From: Marinospirillum alkalitolerans
GTDB lineage: Bacteria; Pseudomonadota; Gammaproteobacteria; Pseudomonadales; Halomonadaceae
Assembly: GCF_045055655.1 (NCBI RefSeq)
Contig: NZ_JBANFI010000001.1
Span: 372,001-436,000, forward strand
Length of the DNA: 64,000 bases
Reading direction: 5' to 3'
Shown here: positions 51,660 to 60,926 of the stretch, one piece after another
How the letters are laid out: each line of letters opens with the position of its first letter
Position numbering within the stretch: the first letter of the stretch is position 1
Notes under the pieces: generated by a model
The model's database searches: none
Told to the model about the DNA's origin: nothing
Seen by the model: only the letters and a program-made list of their open reading frames with translations
Program-made: the position numbers and the translations under genes

Positions 51660-54600
51660 ATGCGCTTAAAAGCCATTAAACTGGCGGGGTTCAAGTCTTT
51701 TGTGGACCCCACCACCGTCACCTTCAAGAGCCAGATGACTGCGGTTGTCGGGCCGAATGGCTGTGGCAAGTCCAACATTATTGATGCCGTGCGTTGGGTG
51801 ATGGGTGAGTCATCCGCAAAGTATTTGCGTGGTGAGTCGATGACCGATGTCATTTTTAATGGCTCCCAGCAGCGCAAACCGGTCAGTCAAGCCTCCATCG
51901 AACTGGTCTTTGATAACCGTGAGGGTCGCTTAGGCGGCCCTTATGCGGATTATGCCGAGTTGGCCGTCAAGCGTCTGGTGACGCGTGATGGCCAGTCCAA
52001 CTATTTTCTCAATGGCAGTAAATGCCGACGGCGTGATATTACCGATCTGTTTCTGGGCACCGGCTTGGGTGCGCGCAGCTATGCAATTATTGAACAGGGC
52101 ATGATCTCGCGTCTGATTGAGGCGCGGCCTGAAGAGTTGCGCGTCTACCTTGAAGAAGCGGCAGGCATTTCCAAATACAAGGAGCGGCGTAAAGAAACCG
52201 AGAACCGGATTCGTCGCACACAAGAAAATCTTGAACGCTTGGATGATGTACGCGAAGAGCTGGCCCGCCAGTTGGAGCGCTTAGGCCGTCAAGCGGCAGC
52301 AGCTCAGCGTTATCAGGAATTACGTCGCCAAGAACGCAGGCTCAAAGCCGAGCTGGCGGTGATGCGCTGGCGCACAGCGGATCAGCAGCTACAGCACAAG
52401 CTAGAAACCATCCGGCGTCTAGAAGTTGAAAAAGAAGCCGAACTGGCGCAATTGCGTCAGGGGGAGGCGCAGCTTGAGGCGCGCCGTGAGGCTCAGGAGC
52501 AGGCCGCCGCCGAGTTGGAAGCAGCGCAACAACAACTGAATCAATACGATCTGCAGATTGCTCGCCTTGAGCAAGGACTGCAACACCAGCGGCAACGTGA
52601 GCGTCAACTTCAGCAGAGTTTGGATGAGGCTCAACAGCAACAGGCCAAGGTTGAAGCCGCTTTGGCAGCAGATCAGGCCCAATTAAGTCATATCCACCAG
52701 ACTTTGCAGACATTGGCTCCTCAAGTCGCAGAGCTGCAACAAGCAGAGCAACACCAGCTGGCGATACAGGATGAGCTGGAGCAGGCCTATCAGCAGTTAC
52801 AAGAAACCTGGGATGCCTTTTATCGTAAGGCTGAGGCTGAACAGCAGCGCGCGACCTTAGCGCAGGCCAAAATTCAACAGCTTGAGGCGCAGCGTCAGCG
52901 CCTCACTCAGCAAGAAGAACGGCTCCAGCAGCAACAAGCTGGGCAGCAGGAAGATTGGATGGCGCTCCGTCTTGAGGAAGTCGAACTCGAGCGTGAAGCC
53001 ATTGAGGAGAGCCTGCTTGAGTTACAAGAAGAGCTGCATGCGCTGCAGCAGCAACAAGAACAGCTTGAGCAGCAGAGCAAAGAACAACGTCAGCTTCAAC
53101 ATCAGCAAGCCACGCAGCTTCAGCAGCAACAAGGGCGCTTGGCTTCGTTACAGGCTTTGCAGCAGGCCGAGCTAGAAGGGCAGGATGCCGAGCTGGAGAC
53201 CTGGTTAGAGCAGCAGGGATGGGCTGATTATCCGCGTCTTGGTGCTTGGCTGGCCACACCGCCAGGGTGGGAAAAGGCATTTGAGGTGGTTTTAGGCTCA
53301 GCCTTACAGGCTTTTTTGGTGCCACCCACTTCTGCCCTAGCCACCGCGTGGCTTGCCCCTCCTAGCGGTGAATGTCGCTGGTTTGTTCAGCCAGATCCTT
53401 TGACTTCGGCTGAGCTGGAGCCGCAGGTGGGCTGCTGGGCTGGCTCGCTTGGGGCCATGTTGGATCAAGCTGTTGAGCTGCCCGCTTCAGTGCGTCAACT
53501 TTTGGCACTCTATCGTCCTGCAGATTCCTTAGCCGATGCCTTGGCACACCAAGCGGATTTGGCACCTGGGGAGGCATGGATCACGCCCACAGGAGATCGT
53601 GTGTTGGCCGATGGCGGTATGCTGCTGGCCAGTCAACAAAGCCAAAGCGGTGTGTTGCTCAGGCAAAAGGCTCTGCGTGACCTTGAAACACAGATCGCCT
53701 CGCTCGAAGAAGCCTATGCCCTTTCTGAGGCACAGCAGGAAGCCAGTCAGCAGGCCAAAGAGGCACTGCAACACGAGCAGCAGCAATTACAGCAGCGCCT
53801 GCAAGTCGAGCAGCAGCAGCTGAATCAGTTGATGACCGAGCAGGTGCGCCTCAGTGAGCAGCAGCGTTCTGCCGCCGAGCAGCAGCGTCAACGCGAGGAG
53901 CAAGCCGCCGAGCTGGAGGCCGAACGTGAAGAGCTGAGCGAGCAGTTACAGCTGGTACGCGAAGAATGGGAAGAAGCCCTGCTGCAGCTCGAAGCCCATG
54001 CCGAAGAGCGCGCACAGCTGGATGCACAGCGTCAGCAGTTGCGTACTGAGCGCGAGGCACAAAAGATCCAGCAGCGGAGTATGACCAGTCAATGGCAGGC
54101 TGCACAGCTGAAATACCAAGAGCTGATCACCCAAGAGCAGGCCTGTCAGCAGGCCATGCAGCGTTTAAGCGAGCAGCGTCAGTTGCACCTTGAACAGACC
54201 GAACAGCTACAACTGGACCTCGAGCAGTTACGTGATCCAGATGATTTGCAGATGGCTGAACTCGAAGAACGGCTCGAGCAGCGCTTAGATCAAGAAGAGC
54301 AGGTTGCACAGATACGTCAGGTGTTTCAGCAGGTACAAGAAGCTCAAAAACAGTTGGAACAGCAACGGCAGGTTTATGAAAAGCGTCTGGATGCCTTGCG
54401 TCAGGAGCTTGAAGAGCAGCGTCTGCAGCAGCAGTCCTTGATGGTGCAAAGAGATCATCATCTTGAACATTTACAGCAAGAAGGTCTGAATTTAAAGGAA
54501 GTCCTGGAAGAGTTGAGCGATACGGTTTGTGAATCAGAATGGCAGGAAGCCTTACATAAAGCGCAGGAGCAGATACGCCGCCTTGGTGCCATTAACCTGG

Positions 54601-55199
54601 CTGCGATTGAAGAATACGATCAACAGGCCGAGCGTAAGCACTATCTGGATGCGCAAAATGCAGAATTGTGCGAAGCGCTGGAGACCCTCGATCAGGCGAT
54701 TAAGCGGATAGATCGAGAAACACGGCAACGCTTCAAGGACACCTTTAATCAGGTCAACCAAGGACTGCAAACACTTTTCCCCAAGGTCTTTGGCGGCGGG
54801 ACGGCCTGGTTGCAGCTGACGGGAGAAGATCTGCTCGAAACCGGTGTCAGTATTATGGCGCGCCCACCCGGCAAGAAAAATGCGACCATTCATCTGCTCT
54901 CTGGTGGTGAAAAGGCCTTGACGGCACTGGCGCTGGTTTTCTCGATCTTTGAGCTGAATCCTGCGCCCTTTTGTATGCTAGATGAAGTCGATGCACCGCT
55001 GGATGATACGAATGTTGGGCGTTATGCGGCGCTGGTCAAGGAAATGTCAGCCTCGATTCAATTTATTTACATTACGCATAATAAGCAGGCGATGGAAAGT
55101 GCAGAGCAGTTGATGGGGGTGACGATGCAAGAGCCTGGCGTTTCGCGTCTGGTGAGTGTGGATCTAGAAGAAGCGGCAGCTCTGGTTGGAGAGAGCTAG
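51660..55199 (+). CDS. smc: Chromosome partition protein SMC
   Basis: SMC ATPase of bacterial condensin, 1179 aa; works with ScpA and ScpB. The N-terminal head has GPNGCGKSNIIDAVRWVMGE. The hinge is around residues 515-660 (GWEKAFEVVLGSALQAFLVPP). The C-terminal head has LLSGGEKALTALAL and FCMLDEVDAPLDDTNVGRY. The coiled coils are extremely rich in Gln (many QQQ and QQQQ runs). This SMC replaces the MukBEF system of enterobacteria. It is 18-20 bp from no other gene on its left; ccmI ends 39 bp upstream. Confidence 0.97.
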   Translation: MRLKAIKLAGFKSFVDPTTVTFKSQMTAVVGPNGCGKSNIIDAVRWVMGESSAKYLRGESMTDVIFNGSQQRKPVSQASIELVFDNREGRLGGPYADYAELAVKRLVTRDGQSNYFLNGSKCRRRDITDLFLGTGLGARSYAIIEQGMISRLIEARPEELRVYLEEAAGISKYKERRKETENRIRRTQENLERLDDVREELARQLERLGRQAAAAQRYQELRRQERRLKAELAVMRWRTADQQLQHKLETIRRLEVEKEAELAQLRQGEAQLEARREAQEQAAAELEAAQQQLNQYDLQIARLEQGLQHQRQRERQLQQSLDEAQQQQAKVEAALAADQAQLSHIHQTLQTLAPQVAELQQAEQHQLAIQDELEQAYQQLQETWDAFYRKAEAEQQRATLAQAKIQQLEAQRQRLTQQEERLQQQQAGQQEDWMALRLEEVELEREAIEESLLELQEELHALQQQQEQLEQQSKEQRQLQHQQATQLQQQQGRLASLQALQQAELEGQDAELETWLEQQGWADYPRLGAWLATPPGWEKAFEVVLGSALQAFLVPPTSALATAWLAPPSGECRWFVQPDPLTSAELEPQVGCWAGSLGAMLDQAVELPASVRQLLALYRPADSLADALAHQADLAPGEAWITPTGDRVLADGGMLLASQQSQSGVLLRQKALRDLETQIASLEEAYALSEAQQEASQQAKEALQHEQQQLQQRLQVEQQQLNQLMTEQVRLSEQQRSAAEQQRQREEQAAELEAEREELSEQLQLVREEWEEALLQLEAHAEERAQLDAQRQQLRTEREAQKIQQRSMTSQWQAAQLKYQELITQEQACQQAMQRLSEQRQLHLEQTEQLQLDLEQLRDPDDLQMAELEERLEQRLDQEEQVAQIRQVFQQVQEAQKQLEQQRQVYEKRLDALRQELEEQRLQQQSLMVQRDHHLEHLQQEGLNLKEVLEELSDTVCESEWQEALHKAQEQIRRLGAINLAAIEEYDQQAERKHYLDAQNAELCEALETLDQAIKRIDRETRQRFKDTFNQVNQGLQTLFPKVFGGGTAWLQLTGEDLLETGVSIMARPPGKKNATIHLLSGGEKALTALALVFSIFELNPAPFCMLDEVDAPLDDTNVGRYAALVKEMSASIQFIYITHNKQAMESAEQLMGVTMQEPGVSRLVSVDLEEAAALVGES

Positions 55200-55341
55200 T
55201 GCCAGATGGAGTCTAGGCCGTATTTTCGCTATTCGCATTGCAGCAAAGTTGCTAATATCAACCGCTTGAATAGCCAGTTTTAGCGCAGAGTCAGTTTAAA
55301 CACCGAATCACAGTCTATTGAGTAGGAAGGTGAGTATTGTT

Positions 55342-56487
55342 ATGGGGTTGCAGTTAGGGTTACTTGGTTTGGGTTTGGCTGTTTTTGCGCTCATCCTTTG
55401 GGATGCCTTGCGTCGTCGCCGTCGTGCGGCTGAAGAGGCTGAACAGGATGCTGAAGAATATGCCGATCCAGAAGAGCAGGCACGTCGCGAGCAACTAGAG
55501 CGTGAATTACCGAGCCTCACTTCTGCTGAGCAGCCGCGTACTCGCCAAAGTCTCGATCCTCTTTTTGATCACGTTGAAGTCTTTGACGATGATCCGATTC
55601 CTGTATTAACGCAAAAAACACCACCGCTTGATCAAGGCTTGTTTGAGGATCGTCAGACTGGATCAACAGCAGAAACAGCTTTTAAACCAAGTTTAGAAAC
55701 CATGCGAGAACTTTTTTCGCATGATCCTGGTTTTGCTGAAGCCTCACAGGCCGCAGCACAGTCGCGTCAAGTAACTGATTCAGTATCACCTAGCACGAGA
55801 GAAGATACTTTTTCGACAGCAGCCGATGCGGATTGGCTTGAGATGAGTGACTCACAGCAGGCGTTTTTTGAAGATGCTGATCTTGATGCACATGCTCGCG
55901 AAGCTGATCACCATGATCTTGAAGACTTGAACATCACACCGCCGAGTTCAGCAACATCGGCTCATCCTCAGTCGACCATGTCAACCACCATGCAACAGAT
56001 TACAGAGCTTGAGAAAACCACTTGGAAGCTGGCCGAAGAATTTATCACCTTAAATGTCACGGCCCAGCCAGGTCAGTTGTTTAGTGGTGCACTTTTACAA
56101 AAGGTGGCCCAGACCATCGGTCTCGAGCTCAGTGCGAATGGTTTTTATCATTATGTGGAGCCACAAGGCACAGGCCTCGGCTATTCTTTGATGAATATGT
56201 ACAGCCCAGGGCGCTTTGATCCTTCGCAGTTAGATCAAGTGGCCACCAGTGGTTTGGTGCTGGTGATGCCTCTGCCTGGCCCCAAGGATGCCAAACAGGT
56301 GTTTGAGCGTATGCTGGCGACAGCGCAGATTTTTGAGCATAACCTGCAAGCTGAATTGCAAGATGAGCAGCGTAGTAATCTGACTCAGCAAACCATCGAG
56401 CACTATCGCCAGCGCATTCAAGATTTTGAGCGCCAGAGACGTTTGAAGAAAATGAAGGCAGGTCGCCACGACGCTGCTGCTCCCTAG
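55342..56487 (+). CDS. zipA: Cell division protein ZipA
   Basis: Membrane anchor for FtsZ, about 381 aa. An N-terminal membrane helix (GLQLGLLGLGLAVFALILWDALRRRRR) is followed by an acidic disordered linker, then the C-terminal FtsZ-binding domain (FITLNVTAQPGQLFSGALLQKVAQTIGLELSANGFYHYVEP). The ATG at 55342 has AAGGTGA about 8 nt upstream; a TTG at 55318 is unlikely. Order smc-zipA-ligA is conserved in pseudomonads. Confidence 0.94.
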   Translation: MGLQLGLLGLGLAVFALILWDALRRRRRAAEEAEQDAEEYADPEEQARREQLERELPSLTSAEQPRTRQSLDPLFDHVEVFDDDPIPVLTQKTPPLDQGLFEDRQTGSTAETAFKPSLETMRELFSHDPGFAEASQAAAQSRQVTDSVSPSTREDTFSTAADADWLEMSDSQQAFFEDADLDAHAREADHHDLEDLNITPPSSATSAHPQSTMSTTMQQITELEKTTWKLAEEFITLNVTAQPGQLFSGALLQKVAQTIGLELSANGFYHYVEPQGTGLGYSLMNMYSPGRFDPSQLDQVATSGLVLVMPLPGPKDAKQVFERMLATAQIFEHNLQAELQDEQRSNLTQQTIEHYRQRIQDFERQRRLKKMKAGRHDAAAP

Positions 56488-56506
56488 TTAAAGTGAATGA
56501 ATCTCC

Positions 56507-58552
56507 ATGAGTCTGTCCTCTCTTGATGCGGCATCAGCAAGCCGCTACCAGCAGCTGATCCAGCAGCTTCACTATCATAATTATCGCTACCATGTTCTCG
56601 ACGACCCCCTGATTCCAGATAGTGAATATGATCAGCTGTATCGTGAACTGCAACAGCTTGAAAGCGATCATCCCCAACTCATTGATGCCTACTCCCCCAC
56701 TCAGCGGGTCGGAGCACAACCTCTGGGGCGTTTTCCAGAGATCCAGCATCAGGTACCGATGCTGTCCTTGGGCAATGTGTTTGATGCGGATGGGCTGAGT
56801 CGTTTTGTCAGGCGCATTCAGCAGGCCCTTGAGGATTTAGGGCGTGCGGATCAGCCGCTGGAGTTTTGTTGTGAACCCAAACTTGATGGTCTGGCGGTCA
56901 GCCTGATCTATCAAAACGGCCGCCTGGTACAGGGTGTGACACGGGGAGATGGACAAAGCGGTGAAGGTATTACTGAGAATCTACGCACCCTGCCCAGTAT
57001 TCCGCTGCTGCTGCAGGGCGAGGCCTGTCCTGAATACCTTGAAGTGCGTGGTGAAGTCTATATGCTGCGCAGTGCTTTTGAGGCGATGAATGCCCGAGCG
57101 CGTGAGCAGGATAGCAAGGTTTTTGCCAACCCGCGCAATGCGGCGGCGGGTAGCTTGCGCCAACTTGATCCGCGCATCACCGCCCAGCGGCCGCTAATTT
57201 TTACTGCCTACCAGGTCGCGCAGATCAGTCAAGAAATCACACTCGAAACCCACAGTGCGGCGATGCAACAACTCGAAGCCTGGGGGTTCAAAATCAGTCG
57301 CCAGTTGCAGCTGGTGCAGGGTGAGCAGGGCTTGATCGACTACTGCGAGCAATTAGCACAGCAGCGTGATGCCTTGCCTTTTGATATTGATGGTGCCGTT
57401 CTCAAGTTGAATAACCTGCGTTTACAGGCTGAGCTGGGCTTTCGCTCACGCGAGCCACGTTGGGCGGTGGCATATAAATATCCTGCGCAAGAAGAGACTA
57501 CCCAAGTGCTGGATGTGGAGTTTCAAGTTGGACGTACAGGGGCGATCACGCCTGTCGCGCGCCTCGCGCCGGTGCAGGTGGCAGGAGTGATGGTCTCCAA
57601 TGCCACCTTGCATAATATGGATGAAATCGCGCGTCTGGATCTACGCCGTGGTGATCATGTCATCATACGTCGAGCAGGCGATGTGATTCCTCAAGTCGTG
57701 CGTGTGCGCCTGGATTTGCGTCCAGCCGAGACGCAGGTCATCGCGCCACCCAAGGTGTGCCCTGTTTGTGAGTCTCGGGTCGAGCGTGCTGAAGGCGAAG
57801 CGGTTTATCGCTGTTCTGGTGGCTTGTACTGCGCTGCCCAGCGCAAAGAAGCTCTCAAGCATTTTGCCAGTCGTAAGGCGCTAGATATTGAAGGCTTAGG
57901 TGAGAAGCTGATTGATCAACTGGTTGAAAAGCAGTGGGTCACCACGCCCGCTGATTTGTATCAGCTCACTGATGCGCAGCTGAGCCAGCTTGAGCGTATG
58001 GGGCCCAAATCAGCTGCGAATTTGGTGGCGGCCATTGATAAGAGCAAACACACCAGCTTGGTGCGTTTTATCTATGCACTGGGTATTCGTGAAGTGGGTG
58101 AAACCACCGCAGCCAACCTGGCGCGCCATTTCGGCCAGCTGGAAGCCTTGATGCAGGCCGATCTTGAAAGTCTACTAAGTGTTGAGGATATCGGGCCGAT
58201 TGTGGCGCAGCATCTGTTGGCTTTCTTTGCTGAGCCACATAATCGTCAGACGCTGACGCTGCTCTTACAGGCGGGCCTCCACTGGCCTGAAGTCAGCCAG
58301 CAGCGTGAAGACCTGCCTCTGGCTGGACAAACCTGGGTGCTGACAGGCAGCTTAGAAAGCCTGACACGCGATCAAGCCAAGGCGCGCCTTGAAGCCTTGG
58401 GAGCGAAGGTGTCGGGGAGTATCTCGAAAAAAACCAGCCAGCTGGTGGCCGGTGCAGCGGCAGGATCCAAGCTGACGAAGGCTGAAAGCCTGGGGGTACC
58501 CGTGATGGATGAAGCGCAATTGCTTGCACACTTGGCTGAGTTGGAAGCCTGA
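56507..58552 (+). CDS. ligA: NAD-dependent DNA ligase LigA
   Basis: Seals Okazaki fragments, 681 aa. Active-site Lys125 in CEPKLDGLAVS. The N-terminal NAD-binding domain has HYHNYRYHVLDDPLIPDSEYDQLYREL. OB fold, a four-Cys zinc site beginning CPVCESR near residue 418, HhH repeats and a C-terminal BRCT domain (LPLAGQTWVLTGSLESLTRDQAKARLEALG) are all present. A strong terminator follows. Confidence 0.97.
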   Translation: MSLSSLDAASASRYQQLIQQLHYHNYRYHVLDDPLIPDSEYDQLYRELQQLESDHPQLIDAYSPTQRVGAQPLGRFPEIQHQVPMLSLGNVFDADGLSRFVRRIQQALEDLGRADQPLEFCCEPKLDGLAVSLIYQNGRLVQGVTRGDGQSGEGITENLRTLPSIPLLLQGEACPEYLEVRGEVYMLRSAFEAMNARAREQDSKVFANPRNAAAGSLRQLDPRITAQRPLIFTAYQVAQISQEITLETHSAAMQQLEAWGFKISRQLQLVQGEQGLIDYCEQLAQQRDALPFDIDGAVLKLNNLRLQAELGFRSREPRWAVAYKYPAQEETTQVLDVEFQVGRTGAITPVARLAPVQVAGVMVSNATLHNMDEIARLDLRRGDHVIIRRAGDVIPQVVRVRLDLRPAETQVIAPPKVCPVCESRVERAEGEAVYRCSGGLYCAAQRKEALKHFASRKALDIEGLGEKLIDQLVEKQWVTTPADLYQLTDAQLSQLERMGPKSAANLVAAIDKSKHTSLVRFIYALGIREVGETTAANLARHFGQLEALMQADLESLLSVEDIGPIVAQHLLAFFAEPHNRQTLTLLLQAGLHWPEVSQQREDLPLAGQTWVLTGSLESLTRDQAKARLEALGAKVSGSISKKTSQLVAGAAAGSKLTKAESLGVPVMDEAQLLAHLAELEA

Positions 58553-58556
58553 TGAT

Positions 58557-58588
58557 AAAAAAGCCTGCTTTTTATAGCAGGCTTTTTT
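58557..58588. terminator. Bidirectional terminator after ligA
   Basis: AAAAAAGCCTGCT (58557-58569) and AGCAGGCTTTTTT (58576-58588) form a 13-bp stem with a 6-nt loop. T-runs lie at the end on both strands. It serves ligA and probably the DUF2628 gene on the other strand. Confidence 0.93.
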
Positions 58589-58632
58589 AGAGTCAGATCA
58601 TGACGACTGGACTGCATCTCGCCGTGTTGGCT

Positions 58633-59142
58633 TTAGTAGTAATAACCTGAGCTAGCAGCACCGCCAATAAATGCGAACATGGCAATGGTACTGATGATGA
58701 TTAAGCCGTAGACAATCGCAGCGACCCAGATGACCCAAGAATGAAAGCCACCAAAGGAGTACATGGCATTAATTTTTTCTTGTTCTGTCCCCATCAGGGT
58801 ATTTTTCAGATCAGTATAACGTTTAATAACGAAGTAGCTTGAGCTGCCACCAATTGCAATGGCAGCGATCAGTGGGCCAACAAAAGGAATAAAAGAAGAT
58901 AAAATAGCGGCAAAGAAAGCACCTACTGCAGGCAGGTAAGCTTTACGATAGAGCAAAAAAGCCCAGCCAAAAAAGAAAGCCCACCAGCTCCAATGCCATT
59001 TAAAGCCAAGCACGCCGGCTTGCGTCATTTTAGCTAATCCCTGTTGGTAATAAGCCATCTTTTCGGGTTTCTGAATATAAGCCTCAAAAAGCTTACCTTC
59101 ATTAACCTCTGTCGTTTCCGTGGTTGAAGTCATATCGTTCAT
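58633..59142 (-). CDS. DUF2628 family membrane protein
   Basis: About 169 aa. After a short polar N-terminus (EAYIQKPEKMAYYQQGLAKM) comes the aromatic-rich DUF2628 signature FKWHWSWWAFFFGWAFLLYRKAYL and three or so membrane helices. The function of the family is unknown. ATG 59142 is chosen because GAGGACAAG precedes it; the frame is open further upstream but AT-rich and without a ribosome site. It is more AT-rich than its neighbours. Confidence 0.8.
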   Translation of the reverse strand: MNDMTSTTETTEVNEGKLFEAYIQKPEKMAYYQQGLAKMTQAGVLGFKWHWSWWAFFFGWAFLLYRKAYLPAVGAFFAAILSSFIPFVGPLIAAIAIGGSSSYFVIKRYTDLKNTLMGTEQEKINAMYSFGGFHSWVIWVAAIVYGLIIISTIAMFAFIGGAASSGYYY

Positions 59143-59382
59143 CTTGTCCTCGATATAAAAAGAAGCATTAAAAAATTGATCATACAATAAGATTTTTAAA
59201 AAGTTGAGTGGATTTGTGTGAACGATCAATAAAAATAATCTTGTGTGATGAAATTCACTTTTTAGACTGAGGGTGGACTGAAAAGAGAGCAGCAATTTCA
59301 GCAGGTTTCTTTTGTGGGGTTACCTTAGGTTTTAAAGTGAGATCTGCTAAGATAGCTGCTTTTTGCGGCTGGAGATCATCCG
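59143..59382. promoter_or_regulatory. AT-rich divergent region before the UPF0270 gene
   Basis: 240 bp without a gene. TGCTAAGAT at 59345-59353 looks like an extended -10 for the UPF0270-avtA pair, 30 bp before the start; no good -35. The half next to the DUF2628 gene has long A/T runs. Confidence 0.35.
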
Positions 59383-59637
59383 ATGCATCAGCGTTTTGTG
59401 GAAATTCCTTTTGGTCTTCTTGAGACAGCGACTCTGGATCAGCTGCTGGCGGCTTTTGTGACTCGTCAGGGTTATGATACGACGGCTTTGGAGCAGGTGG
59501 ATCAATGGGTGGGCCAGCTCAAAGAGCAGCTAAAACGCGGTGAGTTGGTGATCATGCATGATATTGAAACTGAATCGACGGAGGTCATGACCTTGCAACA
59601 GGCCAAAAGCTTTGCACAGGGTCTGAAAGAAGAATGA
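59383..59637 (+). CDS. UPF0270 family protein (YheU-like)
   Basis: Small soluble protein, 84 aa, of unknown function. It resembles E. coli YheU: EIPFGLLETATLDQLLAAFVTRQG followed by VDQWVGQLKEQLKRGELVIMHD. It shares ATGA with avtA, so the two are coupled. Confidence 0.85.
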   Translation: MHQRFVEIPFGLLETATLDQLLAAFVTRQGYDTTALEQVDQWVGQLKEQLKRGELVIMHDIETESTEVMTLQQAKSFAQGLKEE

Positions 59638-60926
59638 AACTGACTGAATTTGCAACCCAGTTTTCTGCTCAAGCAGGCATCAACAGTTTAATGGAAGATC
59701 TGGGTAAGGCGATGGCCGGTGACCAGCCGATGATTATGATGGGGGGCGGTAATCCTGGCCACTTTGCGCCAGTTCAGGAGCGTTTGCGCGCTGAACTACA
59801 AGGCATTACTGAGCAGCCTGAGGCCTTTGCGCGTTTAATCGGTCAGTATGATGCCCCGCAAGGAGAAGCCCGCTTTATTGAGGCGCTGGTTGATCTACTC
59901 AATCGCACTTATCAATGGGATTTAACTCCCGCCCACATTGCACTGACGAATGGAAGTCAGGCCGCCTTTTTTATGCTATTTAATCTCTTGGCGGGCAAGA
60001 CCCTTGAGGGTCAGCAGCGCCAGATTCTTTTTCCGCTCGCGCCAGAGTATTTAGGCTATGCCGATGCGGGTCTGGCACCCAATTTATTTCGTAGTGTGCG
60101 GCCGCAGATCGAGCAGCTGGATGCCCATACTTTTAAGTATCGTGTTGATTTTGATCGGTTGCAGCTTGATGAGTCAGTGGGTGCCCTGTGTGTATCGCGC
60201 CCCACTAATCCAACGGGTAATGTGTTGACCGATGATGAGATACATCAGCTGCATGCACTAGCGAAAACCTGGGATATCCCACTGATTATTGATGGTGCTT
60301 ACGGCAGCCCCTTTCCTGAGCTGATTTATACTCAGGTTGAGCCCTTCTGGGATGAGCAGATTATTCTTTGTTTAAGCCTTTCTAAGCTAGGATTACCGGC
60401 TGCGCGTACAGGTATTGTGATTGCGCGTCCTGAATTAATTCGAGCGCTCAGTGGGGCAAACGCGATTTTAAATCTCGCGACTGGCAGTTTTGGCCCGCAA
60501 TTGATAGAAGGGTTGGTGCGCTCTGGAGAGATTCTGACGCTGAGCCGCGAGCAGGTGAAGCCTTGGTATGAGGCTAAGATGCATCAGGCTGTTGCGGTGC
60601 TGAAAGACGCGATGGGCGAAGACTGCCCGTGGATGCTGCATCAACCTGAGGGCGCAATGTTCCTTTGGTTATGGTTCCCAGGCTTGCCGATCACCAGCCA
60701 AGAGCTGTATCTGCGTTTGAAAGCCCGTGGTGTGCTGGTGGTTTCTGGACATTATTTCTTTCCGGGTCTGCCGGATGAAAGCTGGCCGCATCGTCACGAG
60801 TGCTTGCGTGTGACCTACTCACAAGAGCCAGAACAGGTGGCCCAAGGCTTGCGGATTCTGGCTGAAGAGGTCAAGAAAGCTTATGCGCAGGCTCCTTCGG
60901 TTAGAGAGGGTGTTGCGCTGGCCTAG
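59634..60926 (+). CDS. avtA: Valine-pyruvate aminotransferase AvtA
   Basis: PLP-dependent aminotransferase, 430 aa, that makes alanine from pyruvate and valine. The start GINSLMEDLGKAMAGDQPMIMMGGGNPG matches AvtA. RPTNPTGNVL and the PLP Lys251 in LSLSKLGLPAARTG (with Arg258) are present. Its stop codon overlaps the stop of tamB on the other strand. Confidence 0.92.
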   Translation: MKLTEFATQFSAQAGINSLMEDLGKAMAGDQPMIMMGGGNPGHFAPVQERLRAELQGITEQPEAFARLIGQYDAPQGEARFIEALVDLLNRTYQWDLTPAHIALTNGSQAAFFMLFNLLAGKTLEGQQRQILFPLAPEYLGYADAGLAPNLFRSVRPQIEQLDAHTFKYRVDFDRLQLDESVGALCVSRPTNPTGNVLTDDEIHQLHALAKTWDIPLIIDGAYGSPFPELIYTQVEPFWDEQIILCLSLSKLGLPAARTGIVIARPELIRALSGANAILNLATGSFGPQLIEGLVRSGEILTLSREQVKPWYEAKMHQAVAVLKDAMGEDCPWMLHQPEGAMFLWLWFPGLPITSQELYLRLKARGVLVVSGHYFFPGLPDESWPHRHECLRVTYSQEPEQVAQGLRILAEEVKKAYAQAPSVREGVALA

